64,000 nt of DNA from Agathobaculum ammoniilyticum (GCF_025567315.1 NZ_JAOQJE010000005.1:124001-188000); one strand, 5' to 3'; positions 23,293-32,451 are shown, numbered from the stretch's first letter. Numbers and translations are program-made. Notes: generated by a model from the sequence alone, not told the origin.

Positions 23293-24507
23293 ATGTACTG
23301 CGTGCGCAATGTAACGGACGATCTCTACTGGGTCGGTGCGAACGATCATCGTCTCGCCCTGTTTGAAAACATCTTTCCCATCCCGCGCGGCGTGTCCTAC
23401 AACGCCTACCTGCTGCTGGATGAGAAGACCGTGCTGTTCGACACGGTAGACTGGTCGGCCTGCCGCCAGCTCCTTGAAAACGTGGAGCATCTGCTGGACG
23501 GGCGGACACTGGATTACCTGGTCGTCAACCACATGGAACCAGACCACGGCGCTTCTGTCGAGGAGATCCTGCTCCGCTATCCGTCGGTCAAGGTGATCTC
23601 GACCGAAAAGGCGTTCATGTTCATGCGCCAGTTCGGCTTTGACATCGACGGCCATGAGCTGATCGAGGTCAAGGAAGGTGACACCCAGAGCTTCGGCAGG
23701 CATGTTGTGACCTTTGTCGCGGCGCCCATGGTGCATTGGCCCGAGGCCATGGTCACCTTTGACACCACAAACGGCGTGCTGTTCTCGGCGGATGCGTTCG
23801 GCTCGTTCGGCGCACTGGACGGCAAGCTGTTCGCGGACGAGGTCAACTTCGACCGCGACTGGATCGACGACGCCCGCCGCTACCTGACCAACATCGTGGG
23901 AAAATACGGCCCGCATGTCCAGATGCTGCTCAAAAAGGCGGCGGGCATCCTGGATCAGATCAAATTCATCTGCCCGCTGCACGGTCCGGTCTGGCGCAAG
24001 GACCTGATGTACTTTATCGACAAGTACGACCACTGGAGCCGCTACGAGCCGGAGGAAAAGGGCGTCATGATCGCTTACGCCTCGATGTACGGCAATACGG
24101 AAGCCGCGGCGCAGGCGCTGGCAGGCAAGCTGTGTGAAAAGGGCGTGAGCAACGTCTGGCTGTACGATGTATCCAACACCCATGTTTCACAGCTGATTTC
24201 CGAAACCTTCCGGCTGAGCCATATCGTGCTGGCCTCTGTGACCTATAATCTTGGTATCTATCCGGTCATGCACAACTACCTGATGGATATGAAGGCGCTT
24301 AACCTGCAGAACCGCACCTTTGCGATCATCGAAAACGGTTCGTGGGCGGTCAAGTCGGGCGACCTGATGCAGAAATTCATCGATGAGGAACTCAAGAATA
24401 TGACCGTGCTCAACGAGCGGCTGTCCATGGCCTCCGCGCTGCTGCCGGATAAAGCGGCGGAGCTGGGTGCCCTTGCGGATGCCATCGTGGAATCCGTCAA
24501 TCAGTAA
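23293..24507 (+). CDS. fprA: Flavodiiron protein FprA (O2/NO reductase)
   Basis: 404 residues. The N-terminal metallo-beta-lactamase-like diiron domain has H80-x-E82-x-D84-H85 (HMEPDH), a further ligand in PMVHWPE, and DAFGSFG. The C-terminal flavodoxin domain (about 255-400) starts IAYASMYGNTEAAA, the FMN-binding loop. Family members reduce O2 to water or NO to N2O using electrons from rubredoxin. Lying 24 bases after a rubredoxin-containing fusion, with AAGGAGGAG between, it is almost certainly co-transcribed and its electron donor is likely that rubredoxin. A 20-bp terminator follows. Confidence 0.92.
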   Translation: MYCVRNVTDDLYWVGANDHRLALFENIFPIPRGVSYNAYLLLDEKTVLFDTVDWSACRQLLENVEHLLDGRTLDYLVVNHMEPDHGASVEEILLRYPSVKVISTEKAFMFMRQFGFDIDGHELIEVKEGDTQSFGRHVVTFVAAPMVHWPEAMVTFDTTNGVLFSADAFGSFGALDGKLFADEVNFDRDWIDDARRYLTNIVGKYGPHVQMLLKKAAGILDQIKFICPLHGPVWRKDLMYFIDKYDHWSRYEPEEKGVMIAYASMYGNTEAAAQALAGKLCEKGVSNVWLYDVSNTHVSQLISETFRLSHIVLASVTYNLGIYPVMHNYLMDMKALNLQNRTFAIIENGSWAVKSGDLMQKFIDEELKNMTVLNERLSMASALLPDKAAELGALADAIVESVNQ

Positions 24508-24560
24508 ACGGGACGTGTGCCGCGGCCCAGCATACAGAAAAATATCAGCACATCCCCCTA

Positions 24561-24604
24561 AAAAGCGCCGTCCCATCGGTTATGACCGATGGGACGGCGC
24601 TTTT
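24561..24604. terminator. Bidirectional terminator between fprA and lysR
   Basis: AAAAGCGCCGTCCCATCGGT (24561-24580), loop TATG, and its perfect 20-bp complement (24585-24604), with T runs in both directions. It serves the convergent fprA and LysR genes. Confidence 0.9.
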
Positions 24605-24605
24605 T

Positions 24606-25517
24606 TCACAGCAGGGCTCCGGTAAACGGAGCTTCCTGTTTGTCTGGTCCGGCCGACGCCATCAGATATTTCAGGAAGCGTTGGGCCGCGCCCACCGGTG
24701 GGCGGCTGGCCAGTTGGGTGACGTAAATCCGGCGCACCATTCCCTTATTAGGGAGGGGTAAGGGCGCGATTTGCACGTTGTAATTCTTTAGAAGGGACAC
24801 GTGGGGACAAATGCCATAACCGAAGCCGTGGGCGACCAGACTGGCGATGCTTGCCTCATCGGGGGCGATATGGCCATAAACCGGCTCGATTCCATAGGGC
24901 TTGAGCATATCGTAAATTTCATAATACGCAGCGGTCTGTTTCTGAAAGCCGATCACACTGCAGGCAAACAGGTCTTCCCAGCTTTGCGGCACATAGGCGT
25001 CAGGCGGACAGAGCAGCACAAAGGGCTCCGCAATCAACTCGGTCTGACACAGACCGTCCTCGTCGGAAGCCGAGCAAATGAGAAAATCGCAATACCCATC
25101 CCGCAGCTTTGCAATCAGAGGAACTGTGTTGTCCGTGATGAATTCGACTTTCATTTTTCTGTTTTCCGGCCTGGACAGGAACGCGCGGACCATCCGCGGC
25201 AGGTGTTCCCATAAAACCGGTGAAATGCAGCCGATGCGGATCAGGATATCCCGATTGGCGGAGAGCGACTGCATATGTAGCTGCGCGGCCTGTAAATCCG
25301 CTAAAATGGCTTCCGCATGCGCCAGAAGCTGCTCTCCTTCGGCGGAAAGCTCTAAATTGTGTCCGTTTCGATGAAACAGGGAGAGATTCAGCTCTTTTTC
25401 CAGGTTGGAGATGGAGACGCTCAAACTGGGCTGGGAAATGTGAAGCGCTTTTGCGGCTTTTCCCATATTGCCCATTGCGGCAATTTTCTGAAAATACAGC
25501 AGTTGGTTCAGCGTCAT
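24606..25517 (-). CDS. LysR family transcriptional regulator
   Basis: 303 residues. HTH at residues 1-60 (MTLNQLLYFQKIAAMGNMGK, then LHISQPSLSVSISNLEKEL), followed by a periplasmic-binding-like effector domain (about 90-290). It diverges from the TRAP/sugar catabolic cluster across a 400-bp region holding dyads, the usual position for a LysR activator of the neighbouring operon. The effector is probably an intermediate of that pathway, but nothing in the sequence identifies it. Confidence 0.85.
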   Translation of the reverse strand: MTLNQLLYFQKIAAMGNMGKAAKALHISQPSLSVSISNLEKELNLSLFHRNGHNLELSAEGEQLLAHAEAILADLQAAQLHMQSLSANRDILIRIGCISPVLWEHLPRMVRAFLSRPENRKMKVEFITDNTVPLIAKLRDGYCDFLICSASDEDGLCQTELIAEPFVLLCPPDAYVPQSWEDLFACSVIGFQKQTAAYYEIYDMLKPYGIEPVYGHIAPDEASIASLVAHGFGYGICPHVSLLKNYNVQIAPLPLPNKGMVRRIYVTQLASRPPVGAAQRFLKYLMASAGPDKQEAPFTGALL

Positions 25518-25917
25518 AGAGCATCCTCCCTATCATAAAAGTAAAACTTACGCAGGGCTTTTTGTTAGTTTTTTCTTATTATACATGCACTGTGCTGTAA
25601 TGTCAATGGATGAGACACTGATAAAATGTTGAAAATCAACAAAGCGAACGATGGGGAATTGCGCGCTTTCCTCTGTTATAAGCGCAAACTATTAAAAAAT
25701 AATTTGTTAGTATTTTACTTGTCCGCTATCACCATGCTACACTATTGGTGAAGATAAACAAAAGCTTTTGTTAAAAATCACGAATGTACTGTGAAAAAAT
25801 CCAATCCATTCTTCGCATGTATTTGGATTCAAACGATCAACAATTTTTAATAGTTTTTTTCTATCGAAGCACAGACCCATACAGACGATACTGATGAGAT
25901 CCCAAAGGAGCCTATTT
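25518..25917. promoter_or_regulatory. Divergent control region of lysR and the catabolic cluster
   Basis: A TGTTGA-AAA-TCAACA dyad (25627-25641) is a candidate LysR box. TTACTT (25715-25720), 17-base spacer and TACACT (25738-25743) form a rightward promoter. A perfect 16-bp palindrome AACAAAAGCTTTTGTT (25757-25772) lies a few bases past its start point, where a repressor would block transcription. The region is much more A/T-rich than the flanking genes. No protein-coding frame with a ribosome site is seen. Confidence 0.55.
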
Positions 25918-26751
25918 ATGAAGTTTAGCATGTGTACGGCGGTCTATGGCATGCATGACCTGCATGATACCATCAACAGAGCCGCAAAGATTGGGTTTGA
26001 TGCAGTGGAGCTGACCGCAGCGCTGCATCTGCCCGTAGAGAGCACACCGGAACGCCGCCGCGAGGTTAAGGGCTGGATCCGTGACGCGGGCCTTGCATGC
26101 AGCGCCCTCCACTACATTTTTGATGGAAGCGTCAAGCTGGCCACAGCGGACCGGACGCTCAACGCCAAATGCGCGGATTATCTGTGCAAGGTGGTTGATG
26201 TCGCCGCTGATATGGAGGCCGCGACCGTCATCATCGGCAGCGGCGGCGCTACCCGCCATCTGGACGATGATACCGACCGCGAGGAAGCCGTCAAATGTAT
26301 GGCGGAGGTGATCCGCCAGGCGGGCGAATACGCCGCAAGCAAGGAGGTTTACCTTGCGGTCGAGGCGATCAACCGCTACGAGACCAACTTCCTGAACACG
26401 ATGCAGCAGGCGACCGAATTTGTGCAGCAGGTCGATCATCCTCATGTGCGCACCATGGCGGACACCTATCATCTGAACATTGAGGAAGCCGACCCTGTCG
26501 AGTCTGTGCGGAAATACGGATATGCGCTGCAGAATTTGCACTTGGCAGACTCCAACCGCCACGCGCCCGGCACCGGACACTTTGATTTCAAGGCTGTCGC
26601 GGGCGCTCTGCAGGAAGCGGGCTTTGACAAGTACTGCTCGTTCGAGGTGTTCGGCCTGTACCCATGGAAGCTATGGTTCGACACCGTGGAAGAAGCGGAC
26701 CGACAGATGCAGATTGGCATCGAAACGGCTCGGGCTGCGTTTAATCGATGA
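25918..26751 (+). CDS. Sugar phosphate isomerase/epimerase family TIM barrel, no. 1
   Basis: 277 residues of the AP_endonuc_2/xylose isomerase-like fold: MKFSMCTAVYGMHDLHD start, metal-ligand-type acidic and His positions in YLAVEAINRYE, MADTYHLNIEE, LHLADSNRHAPGTGHFDF and CSFEVFG. The DSNRHAPGTGHxD segment is typical of D-tagatose/psicose 3-epimerase-like and hydroxypyruvate isomerase-like members. ATG 25918 has AAAGGAG upstream. It is the first gene of the island and probably epimerises or cleaves a keto sugar. The exact reaction cannot be assigned. Confidence 0.8.
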   Translation: MKFSMCTAVYGMHDLHDTINRAAKIGFDAVELTAALHLPVESTPERRREVKGWIRDAGLACSALHYIFDGSVKLATADRTLNAKCADYLCKVVDVAADMEAATVIIGSGGATRHLDDDTDREEAVKCMAEVIRQAGEYAASKEVYLAVEAINRYETNFLNTMQQATEFVQQVDHPHVRTMADTYHLNIEEADPVESVRKYGYALQNLHLADSNRHAPGTGHFDFKAVAGALQEAGFDKYCSFEVFGLYPWKLWFDTVEEADRQMQIGIETARAAFNR

Positions 26752-26768
26752 AGAAAGGTACGATAGCA

Positions 26769-27803
26769 ATGCGAACAATCAGATTACTGGCTCCCAGCCG
26801 GTTGGAAATGCGGGAAACCGATGAACGCCCGGCAATCACGGACAGCACCGTTCGGGTAGACATAAAGGCCTGCGGCATCTGTGGAAGCGACTTGGCACTG
26901 TATAACGGCAGGCGGGACCTCTCCGGTGAGCACTATTTTGGACATGAGTTTTCCGGCGTTATCACGGAGGTGGGCAACGGCGCCAACGGCCTGAAAAAAG
27001 GGATGCGCGTCGCCAGCGAGCTGGTCAAGGGCTGCGGCCGGTGCTGGTTCTGCCGCAACGGCATGCAGAACTACTGTAAGAGCCTGAATGACGCCCTTCT
27101 GCCCGGCGGCTTCACGGAGCAAACGCTGGTGACCAACACGGATGCGTACAGCTTCCTCAGCCCCATCCCTGACGAACTGGACGATATCACCGCTTCCATT
27201 CTGGAGCCGGCCAACTGTGCTTACCATGTGGCAATGAAAGCAAATATCCAGCCCGGCGACAGCGTGTTGGTGATCGGTCTGGGCGCCATCGGCCTGGTGG
27301 CCGCCATGATCCTCAAGACCATGGGCGCGGGTACGGTGATCGGCGCGGACCGCAGCAAGTTGCGCCTGGAGCAGGTGCGCAAGACCGGCCTGCTGGATGT
27401 GATAGACACATCCGAACCCGCCTGGATGGAGCAGGTTAAAGAGATGACCGCGAAGGATGGCGTCGATATCGTCATCGAAGCGACTGGAGCGCCTCCTGTT
27501 CTGAAAGACGCCATGGCAGCTGCCCGCACCGGTGGTAAGATTGTTGTTCCCAGTGTGTATTTCGGCGGCATTGATGGATTTGAGCCGCTGCCTATTATGC
27601 GAAAAGAATTGACCATTATCGGCTCCAAGGGTCCCGCGCCGCAGCTGAAAACGGATGGAACCTCGGCTGTGGTGGAAAAGGTGGTCCAGATGAAAGACGA
27701 TCTGCGGAAGCTCATTTCGGTTTACGAGTATAAGGATGCCCTTCAGGCCTTTGCCGACGCCAGAAGCGGCGCGGCCATCAAAGCAGTGATTCAGTTTTCA
27801 TAA
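26769..27803 (+). CDS. Zinc-dependent alcohol dehydrogenase (MDR family)
   Basis: About 344 residues. Catalytic zinc ligands in ACGICGSD and GHEFSG; four structural-zinc Cys in KGCGRCWFCRNGMQNYC; NAD-binding GLGAIGLVAA. The closest pattern is sorbitol/threonine/galactitol-1-phosphate-type polyol dehydrogenases. ATG 26769 is preferred because AGAAAGG lies upstream; ATG 26748 overlaps the previous stop (ATGA) but has no ribosome site. It would oxidise a secondary hydroxyl of the imported sugar or polyol. Confidence 0.85.
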   Translation: MRTIRLLAPSRLEMRETDERPAITDSTVRVDIKACGICGSDLALYNGRRDLSGEHYFGHEFSGVITEVGNGANGLKKGMRVASELVKGCGRCWFCRNGMQNYCKSLNDALLPGGFTEQTLVTNTDAYSFLSPIPDELDDITASILEPANCAYHVAMKANIQPGDSVLVIGLGAIGLVAAMILKTMGAGTVIGADRSKLRLEQVRKTGLLDVIDTSEPAWMEQVKEMTAKDGVDIVIEATGAPPVLKDAMAAARTGGKIVVPSVYFGGIDGFEPLPIMRKELTIIGSKGPAPQLKTDGTSAVVEKVVQMKDDLRKLISVYEYKDALQAFADARSGAAIKAVIQFS

Positions 27804-27817
27804 AGGAGATATCGGAG

Positions 27818-28261
27818 ATGACAAAGAAAGAATATGTTCAGAAGTATGGCGGCAAGTTCAGCATCAGCGGCGGCGAAACCTGGACCATGCCCAACGGCCA
27901 TGTGGTTCACTTCGCGCTGAACCCCAAGATGGGATGCAAAAACACCAATATCGCGGTCGGTTTCCATGAGCCCGGCAAAGAGTTCGCACCGCATAAGCAT
28001 CCTATTTCGGAAGAAATTTTGATTATTCATTCCGGCGAGGGCGAGTGCTATCTCTATGACAAGTGGATCCCCTGCAAGGCCGGCGATATTGTGTTCGCGC
28101 CTCCCGGCGTACTGCACGGCACCCGCAACCCCGCAGGAAACACAGAGCCTTTCGTAACGCTCGGTATCGCGACGCCGCCGCAGCTCGACCTGTACATGCG
28201 GGCGGGCTATGACGTTCTGGATGACGACAAGAGCGCATATGACGGCGAACATGCCGAATAA
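27818..28261 (+). CDS. Cupin domain protein (147 aa)
   Basis: A single cupin barrel: motif 1 PHKHPISEEILIIHSGEGE gives the metal ligands His-x-His and Glu, and motif 2 PPGVLHGTRNP gives the last His. Small cupins in sugar pathways act as isomerases or bind sugar ligands for regulation. AAAGGAGATATC precedes ATG 27818. It sits between the dehydrogenase and the SIS gene in a closely packed operon. Substrate unknown. Confidence 0.8.
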   Translation: MTKKEYVQKYGGKFSISGGETWTMPNGHVVHFALNPKMGCKNTNIAVGFHEPGKEFAPHKHPISEEILIIHSGEGECYLYDKWIPCKAGDIVFAPPGVLHGTRNPAGNTEPFVTLGIATPPQLDLYMRAGYDVLDDDKSAYDGEHAE

Positions 28262-28277
28262 GCGGGGGTATAGCAAC

Positions 28278-28844
28278 ATGTTTTTTGATAATTACAGCGA
28301 TGAGCTCCAGCGCACGCTGGGAGCGATCGACCGGTCTGACATTGAAAAGCTGGAGGCCTGTCTGGAGGAGGCGCGCGAGAACGGCAGACGTGTGTTCGTG
28401 CTGGGCAACGGCGGCAGCGCGGCCGCGGCCTCTCACTGGGTCTGTGACTTTGGCAAGGGCATCAACATTGGGGACTCCAAGCGGCTGAAGATCTTTGCCC
28501 CCTCTGACCACTCCTCTATTTTCACCGCCTATGGCAACGACAACGCCTATGACCAGACCATGGTAGAGCAGTTGAAAAATTTTCTGGAAGAAGGCGACCT
28601 GGTGATTTCTCTGTCCGTCTCCGGCAGCTCCGGCAATCTGGTGGAGGCGCAAAAGTATGCAAAGGCGGCCGGCGCTAAAACGATTTGCATTGTAGGCGAT
28701 TACAACGGCAGTCTGATCGGGCTGTCCGACCTTTCCATTGTGCTCCCCTCAAAGAACTACGGCGTGGTGGAGGACATCCACCTGATTTTGGAACACGCCA
28801 TCTCGCAGGATATGAAGCGTGCCATCCAGAACGCACAGGGATAA
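28278..28844 (+). CDS. SIS domain phosphosugar isomerase (GmhA-like)
   Basis: 188 residues. Sugar-phosphate-binding SIS motifs VFVLGNGGSAAAASHWVCDF and SLSVSGSSGNLVEAQKYA match the phosphoheptose isomerase/DiaA subgroup. Start ATG 28278 follows GGGGGT. Together with the ROK kinase directly downstream it suggests that an imported sugar is phosphorylated and isomerised. It is unlikely to serve LPS heptose here because no heptose genes are near. Confidence 0.8.
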   Translation: MFFDNYSDELQRTLGAIDRSDIEKLEACLEEARENGRRVFVLGNGGSAAAASHWVCDFGKGINIGDSKRLKIFAPSDHSSIFTAYGNDNAYDQTMVEQLKNFLEEGDLVISLSVSGSSGNLVEAQKYAKAAGAKTICIVGDYNGSLIGLSDLSIVLPSKNYGVVEDIHLILEHAISQDMKRAIQNAQG

Positions 28845-28848
28845 GCCT

Positions 28849-29787
28849 ATGTACATTGGGGCTTTTGATATCGGCGGTACCAAAACCATTGTCGCCCTTG
28901 CGGACGACGCCGGAAAAATTTATGAAAAACAGCAGTTTCCCACCGAAACCGGAGACTGCCTGCGGCATCTGGATGTATGCTGCGAAATCCTCTGCCGGTT
29001 TGCAGAAAAACGCGGCCTGCGTATGGAACAGATTGCCGGCATCGGGGTCAACCTTCCCGGCATTGTGGAGCGCGGGGAAGGGGTTCTGCTTCGGGCGGTT
29101 TACGCGGGCTGGAGCCAGATACCCGTGAGGGCGTATCTTTCCAAAAAGCTCCGGATTGCCAGGGTTGTGTGCGAAAATGACGTAAACGCCTGCGCCGTGG
29201 GAGAGGTGCGCTTCGGGCTGGGGAAGCGGTTTTCCAGCTTCGGGTGGATGACCGTTTCCACTGGCGTAGGCGGTGCGGTCGTCAGCGATGGACGGCTGAT
29301 TCGCGGCGCACATGGCTATGCCGGTGAGTTCGGCCATCTCAAGGTGGAATACCAAAAGCCCTGCGGCTGCCCCTGCGGAGAGCAGGGCTGTCTGGAAGCG
29401 CATGGTTCCGGAACGGCCCTGAACCGGCTGATCGAGGAGCGGACGCGGCAGGACGCGGCTTTCCGGGCGGCTTTCGACCGGCTGGGAGAGAGCCCTTCGG
29501 GCGCTTCCTGTGCGAAGCTGGCGAAAAACGGTAATGAGACCGCCGCAGCGATTTTCCAGCAGGTCGGCGAGTATCTCGGCAAGGGCATTTCCTATTACAC
29601 GAATATTCTTGATCCGGAAGCGGTCATTATCGGCGGCGGGGTATCGGCTTCGCTGGACCTGCTCATGCCGGGCATTCGCCAGTCTATGGAACGGTATACC
29701 TTTGCACAGATGAAAGACGTGCCGATCCTGCCGACCGCCCTTGGCTATGAAGCCGCTCTGATGGGCGCGGTTGCAATCGCAGTATAA
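28849..29787 (+). CDS. ROK family sugar kinase
   Basis: 312 residues. ATP-binding loop AFDIGGTKT at the N-terminus, GIGVNLPGIV, catalytic Asp in ENDVNACA, and the ROK zinc signature CGCPCGEQGCLEA (about residues 178-190). It has no HTH, so it is a kinase rather than a repressor. ATG 28849 follows the SIS stop by four bases. Members phosphorylate glucose, mannose, allose or N-acetyl amino sugars; the substrate is not determinable. Confidence 0.88.
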   Translation: MYIGAFDIGGTKTIVALADDAGKIYEKQQFPTETGDCLRHLDVCCEILCRFAEKRGLRMEQIAGIGVNLPGIVERGEGVLLRAVYAGWSQIPVRAYLSKKLRIARVVCENDVNACAVGEVRFGLGKRFSSFGWMTVSTGVGGAVVSDGRLIRGAHGYAGEFGHLKVEYQKPCGCPCGEQGCLEAHGSGTALNRLIEERTRQDAAFRAAFDRLGESPSGASCAKLAKNGNETAAAIFQQVGEYLGKGISYYTNILDPEAVIIGGGVSASLDLLMPGIRQSMERYTFAQMKDVPILPTALGYEAALMGAVAIAV

Positions 29788-29811
29788 GTACGATAAACAG
29801 GGAGGAAGCAT

Positions 29812-30912
29812 ATGAAACGCTTAAAAGCAGCGGTAGTCGGCATGGGCTTTATCGGGTTTGCCCATGTGGAAGCGCTCAGGCGAATCCCCCATGTGGACGT
29901 TGTGGCCATTGCGGATTCGTTTGGCGCAAAGGAAAAGGCCGAACGGCTGGGCGTTCCCGCGGGCTACGCGGATTATGTGGAAATGATGGATGCCTGCAAG
30001 CCTGACTGTATTCACATCTGCACGCCCAACAGCACCCACATGGCGATTGCCATGGCAGCCATAGAGCGGGGTATTCATGTCGTCTGCGAGAAGCCCATGG
30101 CGCGAAACGCGGAAGAGGCGCAGAAAATGGTCGATGCGGTCCGCAAGAGCGGCGTGATCGGCGCATTGAACTTCCACAACCGCTATTACCCCATCCCCTA
30201 CCGGATGCGGCGCATGGCGCTGGACGGAGAGCTCGGTGAAATTTATCATATCCAGGGCGGCTATCTGCAGGACTGGCTGCAGTACAAGACGGATTTCAGC
30301 TGGAAGCTGCTGTCCGACCAGTGCGGCAAGACACGGGCCACCGCAGACCTAGGCTCCCACTGGATTGATCTGGCCGAATACGTCACCGGCCAGCAGGTGA
30401 CCGAGGTTTTCGCGGAATTTAAAACCGTTTATCCACAGCGCACGCAAATGACGGAGCAGGGCCCAAAAGATGTGGACATTGATACGGAGGATTTCTCCTG
30501 CGTCCTGCTCCGGTTCGACGGCGGGGCTGTCGGCACCGCCACGTTTTCTGCAGTATTCTCTGGCAAGAAGAATCAGACCGTGCTACAGGTGGCCGGCACC
30601 AGGCAGTCGCTGGAATGGGATAACGAGCGGGTCAACGATCTGCTGATCGGCCATCGGGACGGTCCCAACGGGCTGTTGACCAAGGACCCCTCCCTGGTAG
30701 ACCGTGCGACGGCCGCTGTCATCGGATATCCGGGCGGCCACGCGGAGGGCTTCCCCGATGCTTTCAAGCAGAATTTCACAGCGATTTATGGGGCTATTCG
30801 CGGCGAAGCACCGGAAAACCCCTTTGCGACCTTTGAGGACGGTCTTCATATGATGAAGATCTGCGACGCATTGTATGAGAGCGCCCACAGCGGCAAGTGG
30901 GTTGCTGTCTGA
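29812..30912 (+). CDS. Gfo/Idh/MocA family oxidoreductase, no. 1
   Basis: 366 residues. N-terminal Rossmann fold with GMGFIG, CTPNSTHMAIAMAAIERG and the signature VCEKPMA; C-terminal alpha/beta domain with DLGSHWIDLAEYV where the catalytic His lies. Such enzymes oxidise or reduce a ring hydroxyl, often at C3, using tightly bound or soluble NAD(P). AGGGAGGAAGC precedes the start. It is one of three paralogues in the island, suggesting successive or alternative substrates. Confidence 0.88.
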   Translation: MKRLKAAVVGMGFIGFAHVEALRRIPHVDVVAIADSFGAKEKAERLGVPAGYADYVEMMDACKPDCIHICTPNSTHMAIAMAAIERGIHVVCEKPMARNAEEAQKMVDAVRKSGVIGALNFHNRYYPIPYRMRRMALDGELGEIYHIQGGYLQDWLQYKTDFSWKLLSDQCGKTRATADLGSHWIDLAEYVTGQQVTEVFAEFKTVYPQRTQMTEQGPKDVDIDTEDFSCVLLRFDGGAVGTATFSAVFSGKKNQTVLQVAGTRQSLEWDNERVNDLLIGHRDGPNGLLTKDPSLVDRATAAVIGYPGGHAEGFPDAFKQNFTAIYGAIRGEAPENPFATFEDGLHMMKICDALYESAHSGKWVAV

Positions 30913-30948
30913 TAAGCATTTGATGAACAAGGGAAGGAGGAATATGGA

Positions 30949-31914
30949 TTGAAAATAGGCGTTGTGGCAAATGTACTGCAGGACAGGCCGCTGGAAGATG
31001 CGTTAAAAATATTTCGGGAAATGGGGATTGAGCAGATAGAACCCGGCTGTGGCGGATTCGCCGGCAAGGCGCATGTCGCGCCGGAACGCCTGCTTGCCTC
31101 TCCCGAGGCGCTGGAGGAATTTCAGCAGACCCTCCAAGCCTCCGGTCTGACGATCAGCGCGCTTTCCTGTCACGGCAATCCGGTGCATCCCGATCCGGCG
31201 AAGGCGGAAGAGTATCATGAGGATATGTGCAACACCGTCCGCCTGGCAGAAAAGCTGGGGGTCGATACCATCACCTGCTTTTCCGGCTGCCCCGGGGACT
31301 GCGAAGCGTCCCGATATCCCAACTGGGTGACCTGTGCGTGGCCGGACGATAATCTGGATATTCTCAAATATCAGTGGGACAAGGTCCTGATCCCGTATTG
31401 GAAAAGCTTCGCTCAGAGTGCAAAGGACTGCGGCGTAAGCAAAATCGCGCTGGAGCTGCATCCCGGCTTCAGTGTCTACAACGTGGATACGCTGAAACGT
31501 CTGCGGGAAGCGGTCGGGCCGGAGATCGGCGTCAACTTCGACCCCAGCCACCTGCTCTGGCAGGGGATGGAGCCGGTGGCCGTGATTCGGGCCTTTGCGG
31601 GAATGATCTACCATGTACACGCGAAGGATGTGTGTATCGACCGGTACAACACCGCGCGCAACGGCGTTCTGGACACAAAGCATTATAGCGACGAGACGCA
31701 CCGCTCCTGGATCTTCCGAACGATAGGCTACGGGAATGACGCGAAGTACTGGAAAGATATTTTTTCCGAGCTGCGGAAGACCGGATATGACGGAACGATC
31801 AGCATTGAGCATGAGGACAGCCTGATCAACCGGCTGGAAGGTTTGCAGCACGCGGTGGACATGGTGAAAAGCTGCGCGATCTTTGCGGAAACATCCGGAA
31901 TGTGGTGGGCATAA
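30949..31914 (+). CDS. Sugar phosphate isomerase/epimerase family TIM barrel, no. 2
   Basis: 321 residues starting at a TTG with GGAAGGAGG eight bases upstream. Divalent-metal-type residues appear in IALELHPGFSVYN, NFDPSHLLWQGM, VHAKDVCID and SIEHED, the order expected of xylose isomerase-like TIM barrels acting on keto sugars. The CHGNPVHPDP segment after strand 3 is characteristic of a subgroup linked with Gfo/Idh dehydrogenases. The preceding gene is such a dehydrogenase, so a two-step oxidise/isomerise (or oxidise/eliminate) reaction is plausible. Confidence 0.82.
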   Translation: MKIGVVANVLQDRPLEDALKIFREMGIEQIEPGCGGFAGKAHVAPERLLASPEALEEFQQTLQASGLTISALSCHGNPVHPDPAKAEEYHEDMCNTVRLAEKLGVDTITCFSGCPGDCEASRYPNWVTCAWPDDNLDILKYQWDKVLIPYWKSFAQSAKDCGVSKIALELHPGFSVYNVDTLKRLREAVGPEIGVNFDPSHLLWQGMEPVAVIRAFAGMIYHVHAKDVCIDRYNTARNGVLDTKHYSDETHRSWIFRTIGYGNDAKYWKDIFSELRKTGYDGTISIEHEDSLINRLEGLQHAVDMVKSCAIFAETSGMWWA

Positions 31915-31941
31915 CAAAACAGTGCCTATAGGAGAGAAAGT

Positions 31942-32436
31942 ATGAAAAAGTTATTTAACAGCATCGATACGATTATCCGATGGCTTGAGAACATCGTCTG
32001 CGGTGCAACGCTGACCGCTATCGTCTGCATTGCAACGGCCACTGTTATTGCGCGTTATATTTTCCAAACCGGCTTCCTGTGGGCGGATGAGGTCAATCAG
32101 GCCCTGCTGGTGGCCATGGGCATGTTCGGCAGCGCCCGAGCGGTTCGCACCAACGGACATACCGAATTCACAATGCTGGTCAACAAACCAAAAAGCAAGG
32201 CGGTGCGCATTGCGCTGCGGTCGGTCTTCCTGGCGATTACCATTGTTTTCCTGGTGCTCTTGCTCATCTGGACCGCACAGTATACCGCCGCCGGTACCAT
32301 GCTGAGTACCACGCTGCGCATTCCCAGAATGTACTATTATGTATCGATCCCGATAGGCTTTGCTCTGATGATCTACGAGTATCTGCGCACGATCAAGAGC
32401 CGCACCGTCGATGACCCCGCGACTGAACAAGAATAA
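31942..32436 (+). CDS. dctQ: TRAP transporter small membrane subunit (DctQ)
   Basis: 164 residues, four predicted membrane helices (about 18-40, 50-68, 92-115, 130-148), with the RYIFQTGFLWADEVNQALLV segment and the ARAVRTNGH loop that mark DctQ proteins. It bridges the large permease and the receptor in tripartite ATP-independent uptake driven by sodium. Followed by the large subunit after 15 bases. Confidence 0.9.
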   Translation: MKKLFNSIDTIIRWLENIVCGATLTAIVCIATATVIARYIFQTGFLWADEVNQALLVAMGMFGSARAVRTNGHTEFTMLVNKPKSKAVRIALRSVFLAITIVFLVLLLIWTAQYTAAGTMLSTTLRIPRMYYYVSIPIGFALMIYEYLRTIKSRTVDDPATEQE

Positions 32437-32451
32437 AGGAGGCGAACCCCT

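Noticed and set aside
21301..24183. Two long minus-strand frames (about 450 codons each) opposite the dehydrogenase and fprA genes
   Set aside because: They are shadows of GC-rich coding sequence: His/Arg/Asp-rich, no ribosome sites, no family pattern, and the plus-strand genes are certain.
25737..25931. A 64-codon minus-strand frame in the lysR/TIM-barrel control region
   Set aside because: No ribosome site, overlaps promoter and palindrome, ends against the next gene; no recognisable pattern.
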